Assembly (NCBI GenBank): GCA_023333565.1
Contig: JAJKFH010003108.1
Coordinates: 434,001-498,000 of the forward strand
Reading direction: 5' to 3'
Length of the DNA: 64,000 nucleotides
From: Puffinus mauretanicus
Taxonomy: Eukaryota > Chordata > Aves > Procellariiformes > Procellariidae
Shown: piece after piece, positions 35,096 through 48,400 of the stretch
Layout of the letters: each line of letters opens with the position of its first letter
How positions within the stretch are numbered: the first letter of the stretch is position 1
Position numbers and translations under genes: made by a program
The notes under the pieces: model-generated
The model's database searches: none
Seen by the model: only the letters and a program-made list of their open reading frames with translations
What the model was told of the DNA's origin: nothing

Positions 35096-37999
35096 CCACT
35101 AGAGGCTGGAGCTAATGCTGTTCTGGAAAACTCTTCTTTTTCGAATCAGCTATTGCCAGCCACTTCCTTTCCCCTCACTGTGCCAATTTAAGAACAGCGT
35201 TTACCAAAGTTTAGCAAAACATTTTTAAAGTCTGTCTCTATGTCTCTAAAATAATCATCCTATCATAATGTTTTAATAAAATTCAAAGCTGTGTCACCTA
35301 TATATATACACTTACTGCTTTCAGATGCTAGGAGGTCTGCAAATACGTCTCTAAGGGGAATCCCCAGGCTGAAATGAATTGTGTCTTAAAACACAGACAT
35401 TTGCTAGATGTTTTATTGCCTGCTTTATTCACAAACAAACTGGGAATTCCTCTGTAGGCCTGCAAGACTAACATCAAATAGGAACTACAACATCTGTCAG
35501 CATAAATATAGGTCTGAGTTATGAAGGAACTTCTAATCTTGGAATAGCTCATTCTGATAGAAGAGTCAGGAAGTTATACACAACATCACTGCAAAAACAT
35601 CATTTTTCCTGTTGTGGTAGACCTCTTATACAGAGATGACTATGAATACCCAAGTTGTTATTACTAGAGTTTAAGAAACCCATTCTTCTTTCCTTCTCTT
35701 AATCTGGGGGGGAAAAAAAAAAAAAAATCTTTCTGGAAGAAAAAATCTTCCTTCTGGTGAAGGAACTCTGGTAAATAGAGGAAACTGGCATTTAAAGAAG
35801 GAGGAAAAGTATTCTGTGTACAATCTCCTGTAAGGCACTGCAGAGATCTCCCTACATAGCGGCAACGAGCTCTTGTGCAGAAAAGCGGTACCTGGGAAGC
35901 CTGAAGAACAATATTCGCAGTCTGGTTGCTTTCTGTAGACCAACCAGTAGGTGATGCAGGGTTGTCAAGAGTTTGTCTGAGATCTACATTGTAGCATTAG
36001 TTAAAGAAATCAGTAATTTCACTTCCATTCTGTTATCTTCTTGTACTTCCAAACAATATTATGTCTACAGAACACCGCAGTCTCCAGTATCAGTAAAATA
36101 ACACGGGTGTCTAGTAAACTCCTACCCATTTACCACAACACAGAAGACAAGCAGGAGCTGAGGGGTCCTCAACAGTCATCTGTAATATGCAACACTGAAA
36201 CTTTGCATGAGGTCAGGTTTAAAATAGTAGTAATTTACATACTGTTTAAAAAAAAGAATGAACCCATGTTTACCTAGTTTCAGGAGCGCATATGTGAAAA
36301 CCTAAAACCCTCTGATAACTCTCTTCTCCATGAGCCCCTTCAAATATATTTTTGATGGATACCTAACTTTGATGATCCAGCCTCATGACAAGCTTCAAAG
36401 GCTAGGAAAGTGCCCGCACGGACGGCTGGTCACCCCAGCCAAGTGCGCTTTCCCTGTTAATGGACCAGAGCAGTGAAGTGGAGCCTGACAGCAGAGCGTA
36501 GTAAGAGGGTTCCCGGGCCATATGGAAAAACCTGTCTATTTAAAAGCACCATTTATTTAAGGTATTCCCTGGAAAGACCTTTGTTGTCTGAGGGCTTGAA
36601 ATCTAGACTGAACAGAGCAGGTCCTTGGACACCCAGCCCCCTCCCAGGCTGGGTGGCTATTTACGAAGGAAGGGGTTTCCATCTGCCTGAAGACAAAGGG
36701 CTGCTCTGTGCTAAACGGGGCGCAGGCCTCGACAGAGCAACACCGTGAGAGAGGAGGCGGCCTGTGCTGCCGAGACCACCGGGGGCTCCACTCTGGAAAG
36801 CACTCAGTGCCTACCTTTCAGGCAGGTGAGCAGTCACAGGCAAACCAGCAGAGCGATGTCAAGCGGGGGGTGCAGGTCTTTACAGAATAAGCCTTTACTT
36901 GCTTTTGAGTGCGTATGACTCCGTTTTTTGATGAGCGGGGCCAGAAACTTTTGATATACAGTTATGAAAGAACATTGCTACCTCACCCGCTTCCTGGGCT
37001 GTTCTTGGCCTTACCCTTTTAAGCTGCTATAGGCCACCCTTCATGCAGACGGCTGAAAAGTGCACGAGATCCTAAGCCTGGCTTCCTTTCAAGGCAAGCC
37101 CTGCAGAAAAATTTAAAAAAAAAAAAAATTACAATGAACTGTTTTTCTGGAAATACAGAACTGTAAATAAATATTTGGGTAAGTAGAAAATAATTATCAG
37201 TAAATCCTGCCTGTTGTAGAGCCTGCGTCTCCCGCATAAAGGCCACATCACAATTCCACGGTTTTGTTAACATCTGAAAAACGGGCACCCCTGCGCTGCT
37301 GTGGACCCCTGCTCGCCGCTGGCCGCCGCGGCTGGCACAGCAGCGCCCGCGTCCGCGCTCACGCAGAGCCCTGGCTGCACCCAGCGCCGCAGGGTAGGAA
37401 ACACCCGTCCGGACGGAATAGCTGCACCAGGCGGAGGGCGGCGGGCCCAGGCAGCAGAGAGCAGGCCCGGCCCTCCGCAGGGCGGCTGCTGCCCGGGGGC
37501 GAAGGGGCGCCCAGCACGCTGCGGGTCAGCGCCAGCCCGGAGCGGGCCCGCGCAAGCCCGGCAGCGCTCGCTCGTGGGCCGGGGCTCAGAGGCGCCCTTC
37601 TTCCCCCCGGGCCCGAGGAGATCTGCCGCGGCCTCTGCACGTCACGCGTGGCCCAGGGCGCTGCGGCGGCGAACACACCTGCCCAGACCCGCGCCCCCGC
37701 TGGACCTGCACGGTGCTCGTCACCGGTCACATCCGGGGGCGCTTATTTCACTCCCAACACCAGCGCTCAGCCACCTACTTCTCGCCTTTCCCGGGCGCAC
37801 CGGGGCCCACCGCGCCTTCAGCCGCAGCGTGCGTGGAGGACGGGGTGCGGGGCGAGGGCACCCCGGGGCGCGGGGCGGGCGGGAGGCCGCGGGGCCCCTC
37901 CCCGCCGCCGCTCCCGCCGCGATAACGGCCGCTCGGCGACGGCCCCTCCGCGGGCAGCACGGGGCCGCCGCCACCTGCGGGGCGGGGGGCGCTCCCACA

Positions 38000-38125
38000 G
38001 CGCGCCCGCCGCCGGCGGCGCCCGGTCCCGCCCCGGAGGCGGTCGGGGGCGGCCGATGCCGTCCCCTTTAAGGGCCGCGGCGGAGGCGCCCCGCCCGCTC
38101 ATTTCCTAGCGCACAGGAAGTGGGG
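38000..38125 (+). promoter_or_regulatory. CSGALNACT2: Probable core promoter of CSGALNACT2 with paired ETS sites
   Basis: Just upstream of the first donor lie GC boxes, a CCCCTTTAAGGG palindrome near 38061, and two ETS-type cores in opposite orientation: TTCC at 38103-38106 and CAGGAAGTG with GGAA at 38116-38119. This is typical of TATA-less housekeeping promoters. The transcription start is inferred to be near 38100, not shown. Confidence 0.6.
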
Positions 38126-38144
38126 CCGCGGCTCGGCCCGCGCG
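38100..38144 (+). other. CSGALNACT2: CSGALNACT2 non-coding exon 1 (5' UTR; start approximate)
   Basis: A strong splice donor CGCG/GTGAGTAC begins at 38145 inside the CpG island. In vertebrates this gene has an untranslated first exon and a long first intron, and no in-frame start precedes this donor with protein likeness. The 5' end is a guess and could be further upstream. Confidence 0.6.
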
Positions 38145-41100
38145 GTGAGTACGGCCGCCCCGCGCCCCTCCGGCCCTCGCGCTCCCCCCGCGCGGCACCT
38201 CCCGCCCCGGCTCGCTGCGCTCCTCACCCGGCTCCTCGTTCCCTCACCTGCCCGCCGGCCTCGGCCCGCCGAGGGGGCTGGCCCGCGGCCGCCTCCCTGC
38301 CGCCGGGGGAAGGTGCCGAGCGGCGCCCCGGGAGCCGCCCGCCCGCCCGGCGGGTAGCGGCACCGCGGCGGGTCCGTCCCCGTCTCCTGGCCGGGGGCGG
38401 GCCGGGCTGCGCTGGGCGGCGCGGAGCCTGTGGCGGGGCTGAGGCCAGCCCGGGCGAACCGGCCGCAGCCGGGCGGAGGGGAGCGGGGTGCGCCCGCGGG
38501 CCGCCGGCCCGTGTCCGCTCCGCGGGCGGCAGCGGTGCCTGGGGACGAGCAGACGGGATCGCTCCTCTGGCCCGCGCCCGGTCGCCCTCCTGGCGGGGGC
38601 CTTGCCCACCGAATCCGGTTTTTATCTTAGCGCTACCTCAACAATAAAATGCATCTCCGTCCCTCCCCACGGTTGCGTTTCCATTGTATTAACCAGCCGT
38701 ACCTGTGCTGAGAGCGCGTGCTTGGAGGTGCGGGTACCCGGAGGGAGCCTTGGCAGTGCAGCCAGGTCTGACGCCTCCGGAGGAGCCAGCGTTGCTGATC
38801 GCCCCGTCCCGTGGCGGCCGGGCGGCACCGGTGGCGGTGCAGAGCCGGGCGGTCAGAATGTCATCGCCCTGTCTCAGGGCATGGGCTGGTCGGGATCGGG
38901 TTTTACCTTGCTCAGACCGCTAGAAACCCCCATTCCTTCCGCCAACGCCCCCCCAAAATAGAGGAAATGATGGTAGGAAGGCACCTAATTATTTTCAGTG
39001 GGATATTTAGGCTCAAACGTTTAACTATAGTTTACGTCTGCTTTTTGTCAGCCAGGTTCTCACTCAGTAAATTCTGTGCTCTTGTAAACTCTGAAAGTTG
39101 GAACATTTTGATATTGAACATCAAAAATAAAATTGTAGTTGTTATCAGTCTGTTAATCTAACTCATTTATAGGAGGGATACTAAAGCGGAAACGGGGATT
39201 GCAATTTGCCAGACTGTTTTTAAAGCTGAATACAAATGATACTACATGTTTTCAGTGAAGTATAATCCAGATCTGCTTAATTAACATTTACTTTATTCTG
39301 TGGTTTTGTAGTTTGATGTTTGTGGTTTTTTCCTCTTCAAGTCCCTCTATCAGGTGGAAATTGAGACACTGATCTCTTCTGCTAAGTTTGTAGATGATGG
39401 ATAAGGCCTAAGCGTATTCTATTGCTCTGATGGGTAATTCGGAAGAGCTGCAAAAAAAGAGTGAGGTTGTCTTAACACAGAGTCACTATCCCTCAAGCTA
39501 AGGTCATATAGTAAAAATTCTTTTTTTCCTGGTGTGGGTTTTGGGGTTTTTTTTTGTCTTGGAGACTGTAAGTGCCAGGGCCCGTGAATAAGATGGTTTC
39601 TTCTTTTCCAGCTTGTACTAGCTGAAAGTTCCTATCCTGCTTCATTGTGTTTGAAGGAAACTTCAGGCTTCCCTTTATTTATTAGCTAGATAGTGAGTCC
39701 CCAAACACTGTCAAAGTCAGCGGCTTGGAAGTATTCCCAGTAGCTGTCAGTGGAGGCAGATGTGTTTTGCGGACGGGGTGTTAGCTGTGGGCCTCGGTTA
39801 TACCCTGAGGCTTTTATGGGAGACTCTTGCCAGTAAGTCCTTATCCTGTCAGGAGACCCACACTGCGTGTTGCTACAGCACCACTGTCCTAAACCATCTG
39901 TAAGCTGAGAATGGAAGGAAGAACAATGGTTTTGAAGTGCAGGACTGTACGGCACGAATAAAAATTGTTTAGCTAGTCTGGTCCTGGAGGAAGCCCATGA
40001 AAACTTCAGTGTGATTAAGATCAGTTGATTGTGAATAGTTCTTTCCCTTCTTGATCCCATGACTTTGTTTCAGTGTCTTCCTCAGGCTTAAAGGGGAAGA
40101 AAAAAAAAAAAGAAACAGAAAACCCTAAACCTATCATTAAGGCTGCTGCATCATGGTAGAAGTTGCACCAAGTTATTCTTGAATTTAAATTCTTTGTTTT
40201 CAGGTTCCAGCCCTGGGATATGGGTCTTTCCAAGTCAGTGAGAAACATCATCTGAGGGCATAGCTAAATGATAAGTAGCTGTGGTCTGTTGCCAGGAAAA
40301 CTAACTCGCATATCTGGCACAACAATTTCTACCTCTGCACCACAGTCTGCTGCTTTTGTGCTTGCCAGAAGTTTTCTGTGGACCTCTTTGTAAAAAGGAT
40401 CACCAGAATGACCTGAACTTCCAAAAGAGGTAAAACTAAACTTGGGACTGGGAGGGTATGAGAAATATGAGGCCATTTTTTTTTATTGCAGAAAACAAAT
40501 TGCACAATATTTTTCTTAACTCTGAAACAGTGTGTCATTATGAAGCAAGCTTCATGACTTGCAGTATTTTCTCTTTAAATAATGTTGAAGCAGAATCATG
40601 GAGGTGGGATGAAACTTAGGCTTTGGATAAGGATTTGGGTGGCACTGTGACGGATAATGCCCTTAGCTTTCAGTTAGCTCATCTGTCTTAGAGGATGAGC
40701 CCTTCAGAATAAAAGTATGGGAAGAGACCATAATAATCTTGCTTCTGGAAAAATAAAATAGCAAATAGACAGGGATTTCAAGCACAAGACCTTCTTTAAA
40801 AAAAAAAAAAGTCTTTAAAAAAAGAGTTCTCAAAGGGCACAGTGGAAAGAAAACGTTTCAGGAGCATAATAGCTTTTGTAAAAATGAAAAAAAATTCTGT
40901 GCTTTATCTATGCAACTAATTATGTTCTTGCAAGCTTAGTGCTGGAAATGGGAAAATGAGATCATAACTCACAAGATGTTCATAAAGAAATATAATGCTT
41001 TTTTAAGGGAATGGAAATACAGTTTTACTTTTGAGTTATAGCCACAGCTTGTAAGAAGAATTTGTGGAAGGGCACTTCTCACTGTCTGCCAGAACAGTTT

Positions 41101-42313
41101 CATTCTGAATGATGATTAGAAAAGCCCAGCACATCCATTAGTATTATTGTTTATTAGAAAAATCTGAAAGTGTCAATGACTTTAGTACTCTTAATTTCCT
41201 TTTTTTATGAAGCTCTTTTGGGAAAAAAAAAAAATTTCTGAAGGCAGGAACAGTACTGCAAGTTGCAGCCCTCCCTGTCATGAGTGTCTCCTGGTGCCAA
41301 AGGGGTGGCACACAATACTGTCTGAGGCCTTTTTAGGTGCGTTTAGCTGCTGCTTTCATCTAAGCCTGTTTAAAAATTTTTATAGTAAGGCTGCAGGTAT
41401 CTTGTGTATACCTAAAAATGTAGACGAGTGGGTTAGACAGCTTAATAGTTCTTGGGTATCTTATACCTTGTTGTGCGTCTAATCTAAATTGGTGATTCTG
41501 ATGGTCACTGCTAGCTGAGAAACTTTTTTTTAAAAAGTAAGAATAACTAGATAATCATTGCAAGCTATATGTAGTAACTAAAGAGCAGAGGTTCAAGGGG
41601 AAAGGAAAATGAACTTTTTTCCTAATCGTGGAAGATTTTGCTGCAAGTGAAAATACAGCACACTAAAATACGTGTGAGAAGCTTGTACTCTTTTTCCATG
41701 CTGCCTGTCCATGCTGCTTCTCTTTTCTGTATGGTAAGGCTGGCAGGAGACACTTGCTCCACAATTATTTCAGGGTGGAGTATGGTGGGAAGAGTATCTT
41801 GGAATGATCTCTGTTTTACCTTACCTGTTTTTAAATGCTTTTCCCATTCACAAACCAAATGCTCTAAAACTCTTATTAGCAAGTTGATAAAGCTGGCAAG
41901 CTGTTGCCGGTGCTGTGAGTGCAAATGTGAGCATTGGAAGGAGCATCAACGGAGCATCAGTGTTTCAAAGCGAAGTTCAGGGCATCCAGATATGACTTGA
42001 GGCGAGGGAGCTATTGTGTGAGGAAATCTTGCACGTACTTTTTTTTAATCTAACCATTTCCTGCTGTTCTTGATCATCTTGAACTGTAATAAAAAATACC
42101 TATAGTGATTGGCCTGTTGACTCATTAGCGTTTGCCTGCAGTACATGTGCCTTCCAGCACCATGCTCCTCCGGGGTCTCATTGCTTCCTTTAGCCCCCAC
42201 CGTGGTCCTGGGGAGCTCTCGGTCTGGACCCCATCTGCCTCCCCGGCCTGCGGTGGCGGATGGGCACGTCTCCTCAATACGCGGTGTTGGCAGCTGTCGG
42301 TGGCTGTCAGAAA

Positions 42314-42485
42314 GGGCAGGTCTGCGTGTGTTTTTCTTTCACCTTCTTCCTCCTTCTTATTAAACAAACCTTTCACTAGTGGAGTGGGTGGGTGATAAAG
42401 GGCAGGTCTGTCTCACTGTTTTTCTTGCCCTTTCTTCCTCCCCCGTACTAAACGGTGCTGTTTCACTGGTGAAGCAGCCTCTGGA
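42314..42485 (+). repeat. Diverged tandem duplication, about 86-bp unit
   Basis: Copy 1 starts AAAGGGCAGGTCTG near 42311 and runs through TTTTTCTTTCACCTTCTTCC and CCTTTCACTAGTGG. Copy 2 starts with the same words near 42397 and runs through TTTTTCTTGCCCTTTCTTCC and TGTTTCACTGGTGAAG. The order of shared words is kept; differences and small indels show an old event. Confidence 0.7.
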
Positions 42486-45400
42486 AGAGGATCCACCTCC
42501 CTTATGGTACTGGGCTTTCTGGTAGGGATGTCACTGCGGGCAGCTGGCTGGTGAGCCGGGATCAGCGCCCAACGGGCAGCGTACGTGTCCTTCTGGTGTT
42601 GAAAGTGAGTCTTCCCATCAGCTTCTCTCTTCTCAATTAATTCATTACTTCAGTAGATGGAGGGTAAGAACGTTTACCCGTGGGAGATTGAGTGCAAGTG
42701 ACGAAAGACGAGCGCAGAACTAAGTAGCGCCGTCCTCTCGGCAGCGTAGGGGTGGCTGGGCTGACGCTGGGAGAGGCTTGGGCAGGCAGACACGTTTGGC
42801 ACGTGTTGTCCCAAAAACTAAGGGAGCCAATTTTACTCTTCTCTGGCATACTGCAGGGAACTTCTGTTGAAGGAAACTGATTCCAGTTGTAAAATGGAAG
42901 TAAAATTCTTTCACGGCTCATGACTCCTCTGGAGATGGGTCCTGCCACATATTCAATGGCTGTCACGGGCAGCAGAGTCCTTTCACTGAGCTGAACGTAA
43001 CTCAAGATTCTTATGTGTTCAAAGGTAAAGTAACACAATGCAGAACAGCTAGGAGTTAAAGACTTAGAAATACAATACTGGCATGTATTAAATATTTGCA
43101 AGTAAAATTGCTAAACAGCTTAGGTTTTTTTATCCCTATATAGATATCTGCTTATCATATTTAACTTTGACAAATGAACATCAACCACAGAAGGAGGTTA
43201 ATATGTCTGCACTGTTCATCGTGCTTTTTGTCAAGACAGTAGATCAGCGCTTTCATAAAAGACCAAAATTGTAGGACACCTGAGTTCTCCAAAAAGTTGT
43301 GTACGAAGCTAGGCTAGTTTTGTATTAACATATTAGGATTTGGAAATCAAGGTGACTAGTCCCAGATAATCTTGTAAGGAAAAGGGCCCCGATAATTTTT
43401 CAGATGCTGGTTGCAAGAAAAAGACATGGAAGCCTTACGTGTGTCTAGTTGCAGGAAGCTGTGCGAGTTTAAAGCTGATGGCTGAGGTGCTGTTGTACAG
43501 AGGTGCTGCAAATAATTCTGTTTGTGCATGTTGGAAGCTTGATTTGTGGGTATATTCTATGACGTTTAACATGTGATAGTTAATTGTAGCAAGGTAGCTA
43601 ACCAGGCAGATTTTCTGCTACTCCAGTGTGCGTCTGGTGTTTGCGTATGTGTATCTTCTCTGTAGAAACAGTAGAAATAATACTTAAACAATTCTTCTGG
43701 GTTGAGTTTTTCTTGCTGTTGCAAGGACAGGTGTGGGGCAGCAATGCACAGCAAGCGACTGGAGCTCGTTGGGAACACTGCTGTGTTAAAGCAGTGGAAA
43801 TGCATTACAGCGGAGGAAGTGAGGTAAACGAGTTGTGTTTTGAAGCACACTCTGAAAATACAAAATGCTAGTCTTGTACACAGTTTAAAGTCTCTGGAAA
43901 TATATGAAGGGCTAAGTCATTAGTTTCTACGAAATAAAATCTGTCCTGGAAGAGTGTTTTGCGTGATAGCTTTCGGATGACTTGTGGTAGCACTTCTGCT
44001 GTCTTTTAAAGGTTTCCCCAAGCCGTGGTATCAAAATTGGGAAGACACCCGTCAGCACTGTGGATGCGGCTCACAGCCCCGAGGGCAGCAGATGGCTTGC
44101 GTGTCTTCCTAGCGCTCTAGTAGAGTGGAAATTAAGGCTGCTGAGTGATAGTAGTTCAGTCCATCTTCCGTGTGATCTGGGAGCTTCTGACACGGATAGA
44201 AGTCTTTTGCAGAAGAGGCGTACAATTTGCAAAGTAGATGAGCATCCGTTGCGGTTGGTGCCGGCTGGAGAGAGGCTGGCGTGACTGGTGTGCCTGCCTC
44301 TTCCCAGCACGGTCTGGCAGCAGGGCTCCAGTAAGATGTCTGTACAGGGCAAACTCTGCCCCACCGCTCCTAGTGTTTGGAACAGGACTGAGTTTTAACA
44401 TCCAAAATGATTAGAATCTGCTATTAAGTGCTACTAAGCCCTCTTTCTTTACCTTGGGGTTTTTTCAGATTTCAGACGTAATCCAGTGACTTTGAATTTT
44501 TTGCATTTAACCCTTCAGAGTTGCTCCTTAGTTGTGTCAGGTCCTGAGCTCCTATTAGTGTTTTACCTAGCTAGGGGGGGAGGTGGAAGTGTGATAGGGA
44601 TTTAAGTCGACTGGCTGGAGGGGCAAGAGGAGAAAGTACCCAAATCTTAAACCAGTGTTAAAATAGCATAGCAGAAGCTGCTGCCAGTAGGATCATGTGT
44701 CAAATGTGGCACCTCGAATAAATAGTTTGCAACAAGTGTCTGTGGTAACAACCTATACTTCCCTGCCGTGAAGCAAAACTAGCAAAAAAAGTTGTGAAAT
44801 ATGAGCACAATGGAAGAATGGCACAAGGAACCTGCAAAAACTCAGCAGAGGTTTACAGAAACTGCTGGCTTCTCTCCCCTCCGAATCATGATCATCTCTT
44901 CCCGAAGAGAAGAGGAGGAAGGATGGTCCCAGTGGTTCAAAGGCTGACTTCAGGGACTTGAAAAACAAAACAAAGAGAGATGGAGCGGGGAAATGTGAAG
45001 TATTGAGTGCTTGGTGTTTCTATTTTTCACAGTCATGTCTTTCTCAATGCAAGGCAACTTTAAAAAAACCCAAATATCAAGATAGATAGTTCTGACAAGC
45101 TGCTAGCATCTCTGCTTCCAATGAAGCCTGGTATTGCTAGTCCTTTAAGAGTAAGTTAATACTTCGTTATATTGTCAAATTGAAAAATTACAGATGACAT
45201 AAGTGCATCTAGCTGTGGTTCTAGAACGCACCAGATGTTTCTCAATCATTTGGCATCCAGCTTTCATTTCTGGTGACATATTCATGGCTGATCTGTTGTG
45301 CTGAAAGCAGAACCTAAACTACTACGCTGATTTTTAGCCATTCTAAAAATATTTGTAGATTGTGTTCCTCCTGCCATCTTAGATTCATGGACTGAGGAAT

Positions 45401-48400
45401 AGCAAAGTGAGCCCAGTTTTGAATACCACATGTGAACTTAAGCTAGCTGATTCAATTTATTTAAGAAAAACTTTAGGGTGATTGATTTTCAAGGCAGCAT
45501 TGTTTTCAGAGTTTCTGTATCAAATTGTATTTTAAACTGGTTTTAGATATTTTAGAGCTCTCAAGCCAAACTACCGGTTGGACAAAATGCACAGAAATGT
45601 CTTCCAGTGGTCGCTTCAGGAGTTTTATTGCTCTTCAAACTTGCAATGAAGAGATTTCTATGCAAATATTACTTTGTTCAGGGTACCCCCCACAAAATTT
45701 GGCAATAAATCATAACTTCAGTGGGAATGTTGCTGTGGTACTAATTGGTGTATAGTTGTCCAATGAAACTTTTTATGAAATTTGAATCAATTGCCTTTAT
45801 AGGTTTCTGCTTTTAAGGCTGATATTAATAGGAGTCTGAAAGTCTTTTTAAGAAAGTTTCAGGTGCACTTGAGAATTTAACTTCTCACTATTTTCACTTC
45901 AACTGCTGAATTTGTACCTCCTTGAAAACAGTATAGCTCTTGCCTTAGAAAAATTACCGAAAATGAAAAAAACCTAACTCCTCCACAGGATTAAGTCTCT
46001 GTTTTTTAAAGTGCTGGCTGATTAGCTGGGCAGCTGTTAGAAAGAACACCCTGGCTAAGGACTGTCCTTCTCCATCTCTTCATTTCATAGGGTAAAAAAA
46101 GAAATCCGTATGGGATAACCACCCATTAGGTACCTTTGAGAGCTTCAAAGGGAATCTGGTTTGCTCTACAGCGTTTTCAGATTTGCTTTGCAAGTGTAAG
46201 GGAACTGGATCATGACCTCTCCTTACCTCCCACAGTGGGAAACCTTCCACTGGCTCTGTGTATGAACTTGGATGACAACTATTCTTTAAAAATAGCACAA
46301 GAGTTTACATATATTGGAATATATATTTTCACTATGCTCAGGGTACGGTAACTATGTTGTCTTGATCTCCTTACATAGAGAATTAGATGATAATTAAAGA
46401 GAGATGTGAAAAAAACTGAAGGAGACTTGATTCTGAGAACGTAGTTAGATGTGGTACTTAGGTGGAGCAATTCCAAGAAAAACCACATCATTTTCAGCTC
46501 TTTGGTTTTTGCCTGCTACCATTCCCACAATGGACAATATCAGTCATTCTCAGCGTTTGGTTTTTTAATGAATAGAAAATGGCATCAGCGAAAATGTAGG
46601 TATGCTGTGCAAACGCTACGCACCCGAGCTAGGATCTCTAGCTTTTACTGTTCTATTGCATTTGCTGGAGCACGTTCGTCTTGTATGGGGAAAATATTTA
46701 GCTGGGGCCTCTTAAGATGTTTGGACACTTTGGGTATCCAAAGAGGATTTTACCTTTCCTCAGTCACTGTAAGGTGATGCACTTTAAGTGTAACTGCTTT
46801 TTCTGTCCTTCTAAACCAGACTGTTTTCCTGTGCAAAAAAACCCTCCTACAACATTACCTATTTGAAGACTATTGGGCATCATAAGTTTTATTTCTGTTT
46901 CTTGCTGCAGCTGTTGCTCTATCATACTGAAAGGAGTATAAAGATTGCGCTGCATCCTTGAAGTTGCAGTGCAACTGCGCTAAAGTTGCTCTAAGAACCG
47001 TGATTTAGTTTTGCTTAAGCTATCCTCCACACTAATGCAGCTGTCCTTTGCCCTTGATGGAGTGCGCAGTGTCACACCCGCTGTTTCGAGGTTCTGCCAG
47101 CCTTCAGTGAACAGACCTGAGCGCTGCCATCAGTCGGGTGAGGTTGCTCGGGTGCTGTGCCCTGGCCTGGGAACCCGCCTCGCTGCCATGTGGCAGTTGC
47201 CCGTATAATTTATGCAGTCCCTCACAGAGCATGTGGTTAACAAGGGTATTGCAAAGCATGTGGTAAAAGTAGCTCAGATTCTTGCCTAATGCTCATGTAA
47301 AAAATAACAGTGCTTATGAGATGTTAGGAGTACCAGGAGAAAGTGCTTCCCTGATAACTGTATTCAGGTAGCTACTTGTACTTTCATTCCCGTTTCTAGG
47401 TTGAACTTCAGCAACCAGCAGGGTAGGCAAAATAAGTGTAGTCGTATAATACTGCTGTTCCTTTAATTCCCTTACAATAAGGGGAAGAAGACTTGCTTCT
47501 CTAAGTTTGGAGTGTGTGGGTTTTTTGCCAAATTTAAGAAGAGGAATAGTGCCTACAGCAATGTAAAAACTCACAAGCTAAACAGTATAAGCTATAGAAA
47601 AAGGTGTGTAAAATAGAAAAGTTATTTATCTTCTGGAAGCTGAAGGTAGCGAGTCTTTCAGGATAGCTATTCAATAATAATTTTAAAACAAGCAAGCAAA
47701 CAAACAAAACTCTTTCCGCTAGTCTTACCTAGGACATTTTACCTAGCTTCTTTCTTGCCAAGCAGATGTCTCTCTTCATAAAAAAAGACTGAGAGTTGAC
47801 TTTTACTTCCTGGCCTTATCTGAAATAGGATAATACTGACCAGCGAGGTTAAGGCGTAGCTGGTTGGGTTTCAAGTTCCAATTTCAATTCAGCGGTTTCA
47901 GACAAATGGGCTTGCTCTGGCTTCACTGAAGCCGAAGCAGGGCTCCTATTCATAAGCTCATTGCTTACTTTGGATTAGGTATAAAATAAATAATATGAAT
48001 AACATTGTTCTTTCATTTGTCCACTTAACTAGTAATGGATTTGGTTTTGTGTAGGAACAACAAATGTCAGGGCATGTGATAACCTGTTTGTTTCTCAACT
48101 TATGGGAGATAAAACTGCTTCAGCAAAAGGCCATTTTTTTTCCCTGTTATTTCACAGTAGATTATGTAAGCATTGCATTTAAACCGTTCCAGTACAGTTA
48201 GTGTTTCCTTCATTTGAAAAGCATGACTGCTTTTTCCGGGGACTGTTGTGGCAAAAATATCACCATTCCTAGGTTGTTGGATTTCACCTTCTGCTTGCTT
48301 TTCCTGAGAACGGAGACAACAAACCCCATATTATTTCCTATTCTGTTGCCTTGGCACGCTGGTTTATCTTCTGGTTGTGTACGTGGGGTGAGGAAGGGGT

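Larger units (their letters stand above)
30640..37285. other. Intergenic region, second part
   Basis: Mostly AT-rich and without recognisable genes. It includes a 20-bp direct repeat (31349-31401), an A-rich low-complexity stretch (about 35049-35095) and moderately GC-rich patches near 33280-33410 and 36590-36800. I see nothing in it that supports an exon. Confidence 0.7.
37285..38950. promoter_or_regulatory. CSGALNACT2: CpG island at the CSGALNACT2 5' end
   Basis: About 1.6 kb of very GC-rich, CpG-dense DNA with sharp change from AT-rich flanks. It contains GC-box words (GGGGGCGG near 38045) and the first exon donor at 38145. Long open frames on both strands (up to about 280 codons) come from the lack of AT-rich stop codons here and show low-complexity A/P/R/G composition, so I do not call them genes. 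Confidence 0.88.

Noticed and set aside
37264..38961. Overlapping long open frames (281, 256, 175, 157 codons and others) on both strands
   Set aside because: They lie in the CpG island, where stop codons are rare. All frames on both strands are open, and the products are low-complexity Ala/Pro/Arg/Gly without family likeness.
42637..43101. 154-codon open frame on the minus strand
   Set aside because: No recognisable domain, no splice or promoter context and no repeat or retroviral motif; the length is within chance for this much sequence.
46451..46777. 108-codon plus-strand frame in CSGALNACT2 intron 1
   Set aside because: No family likeness and no splice context; taken as chance.
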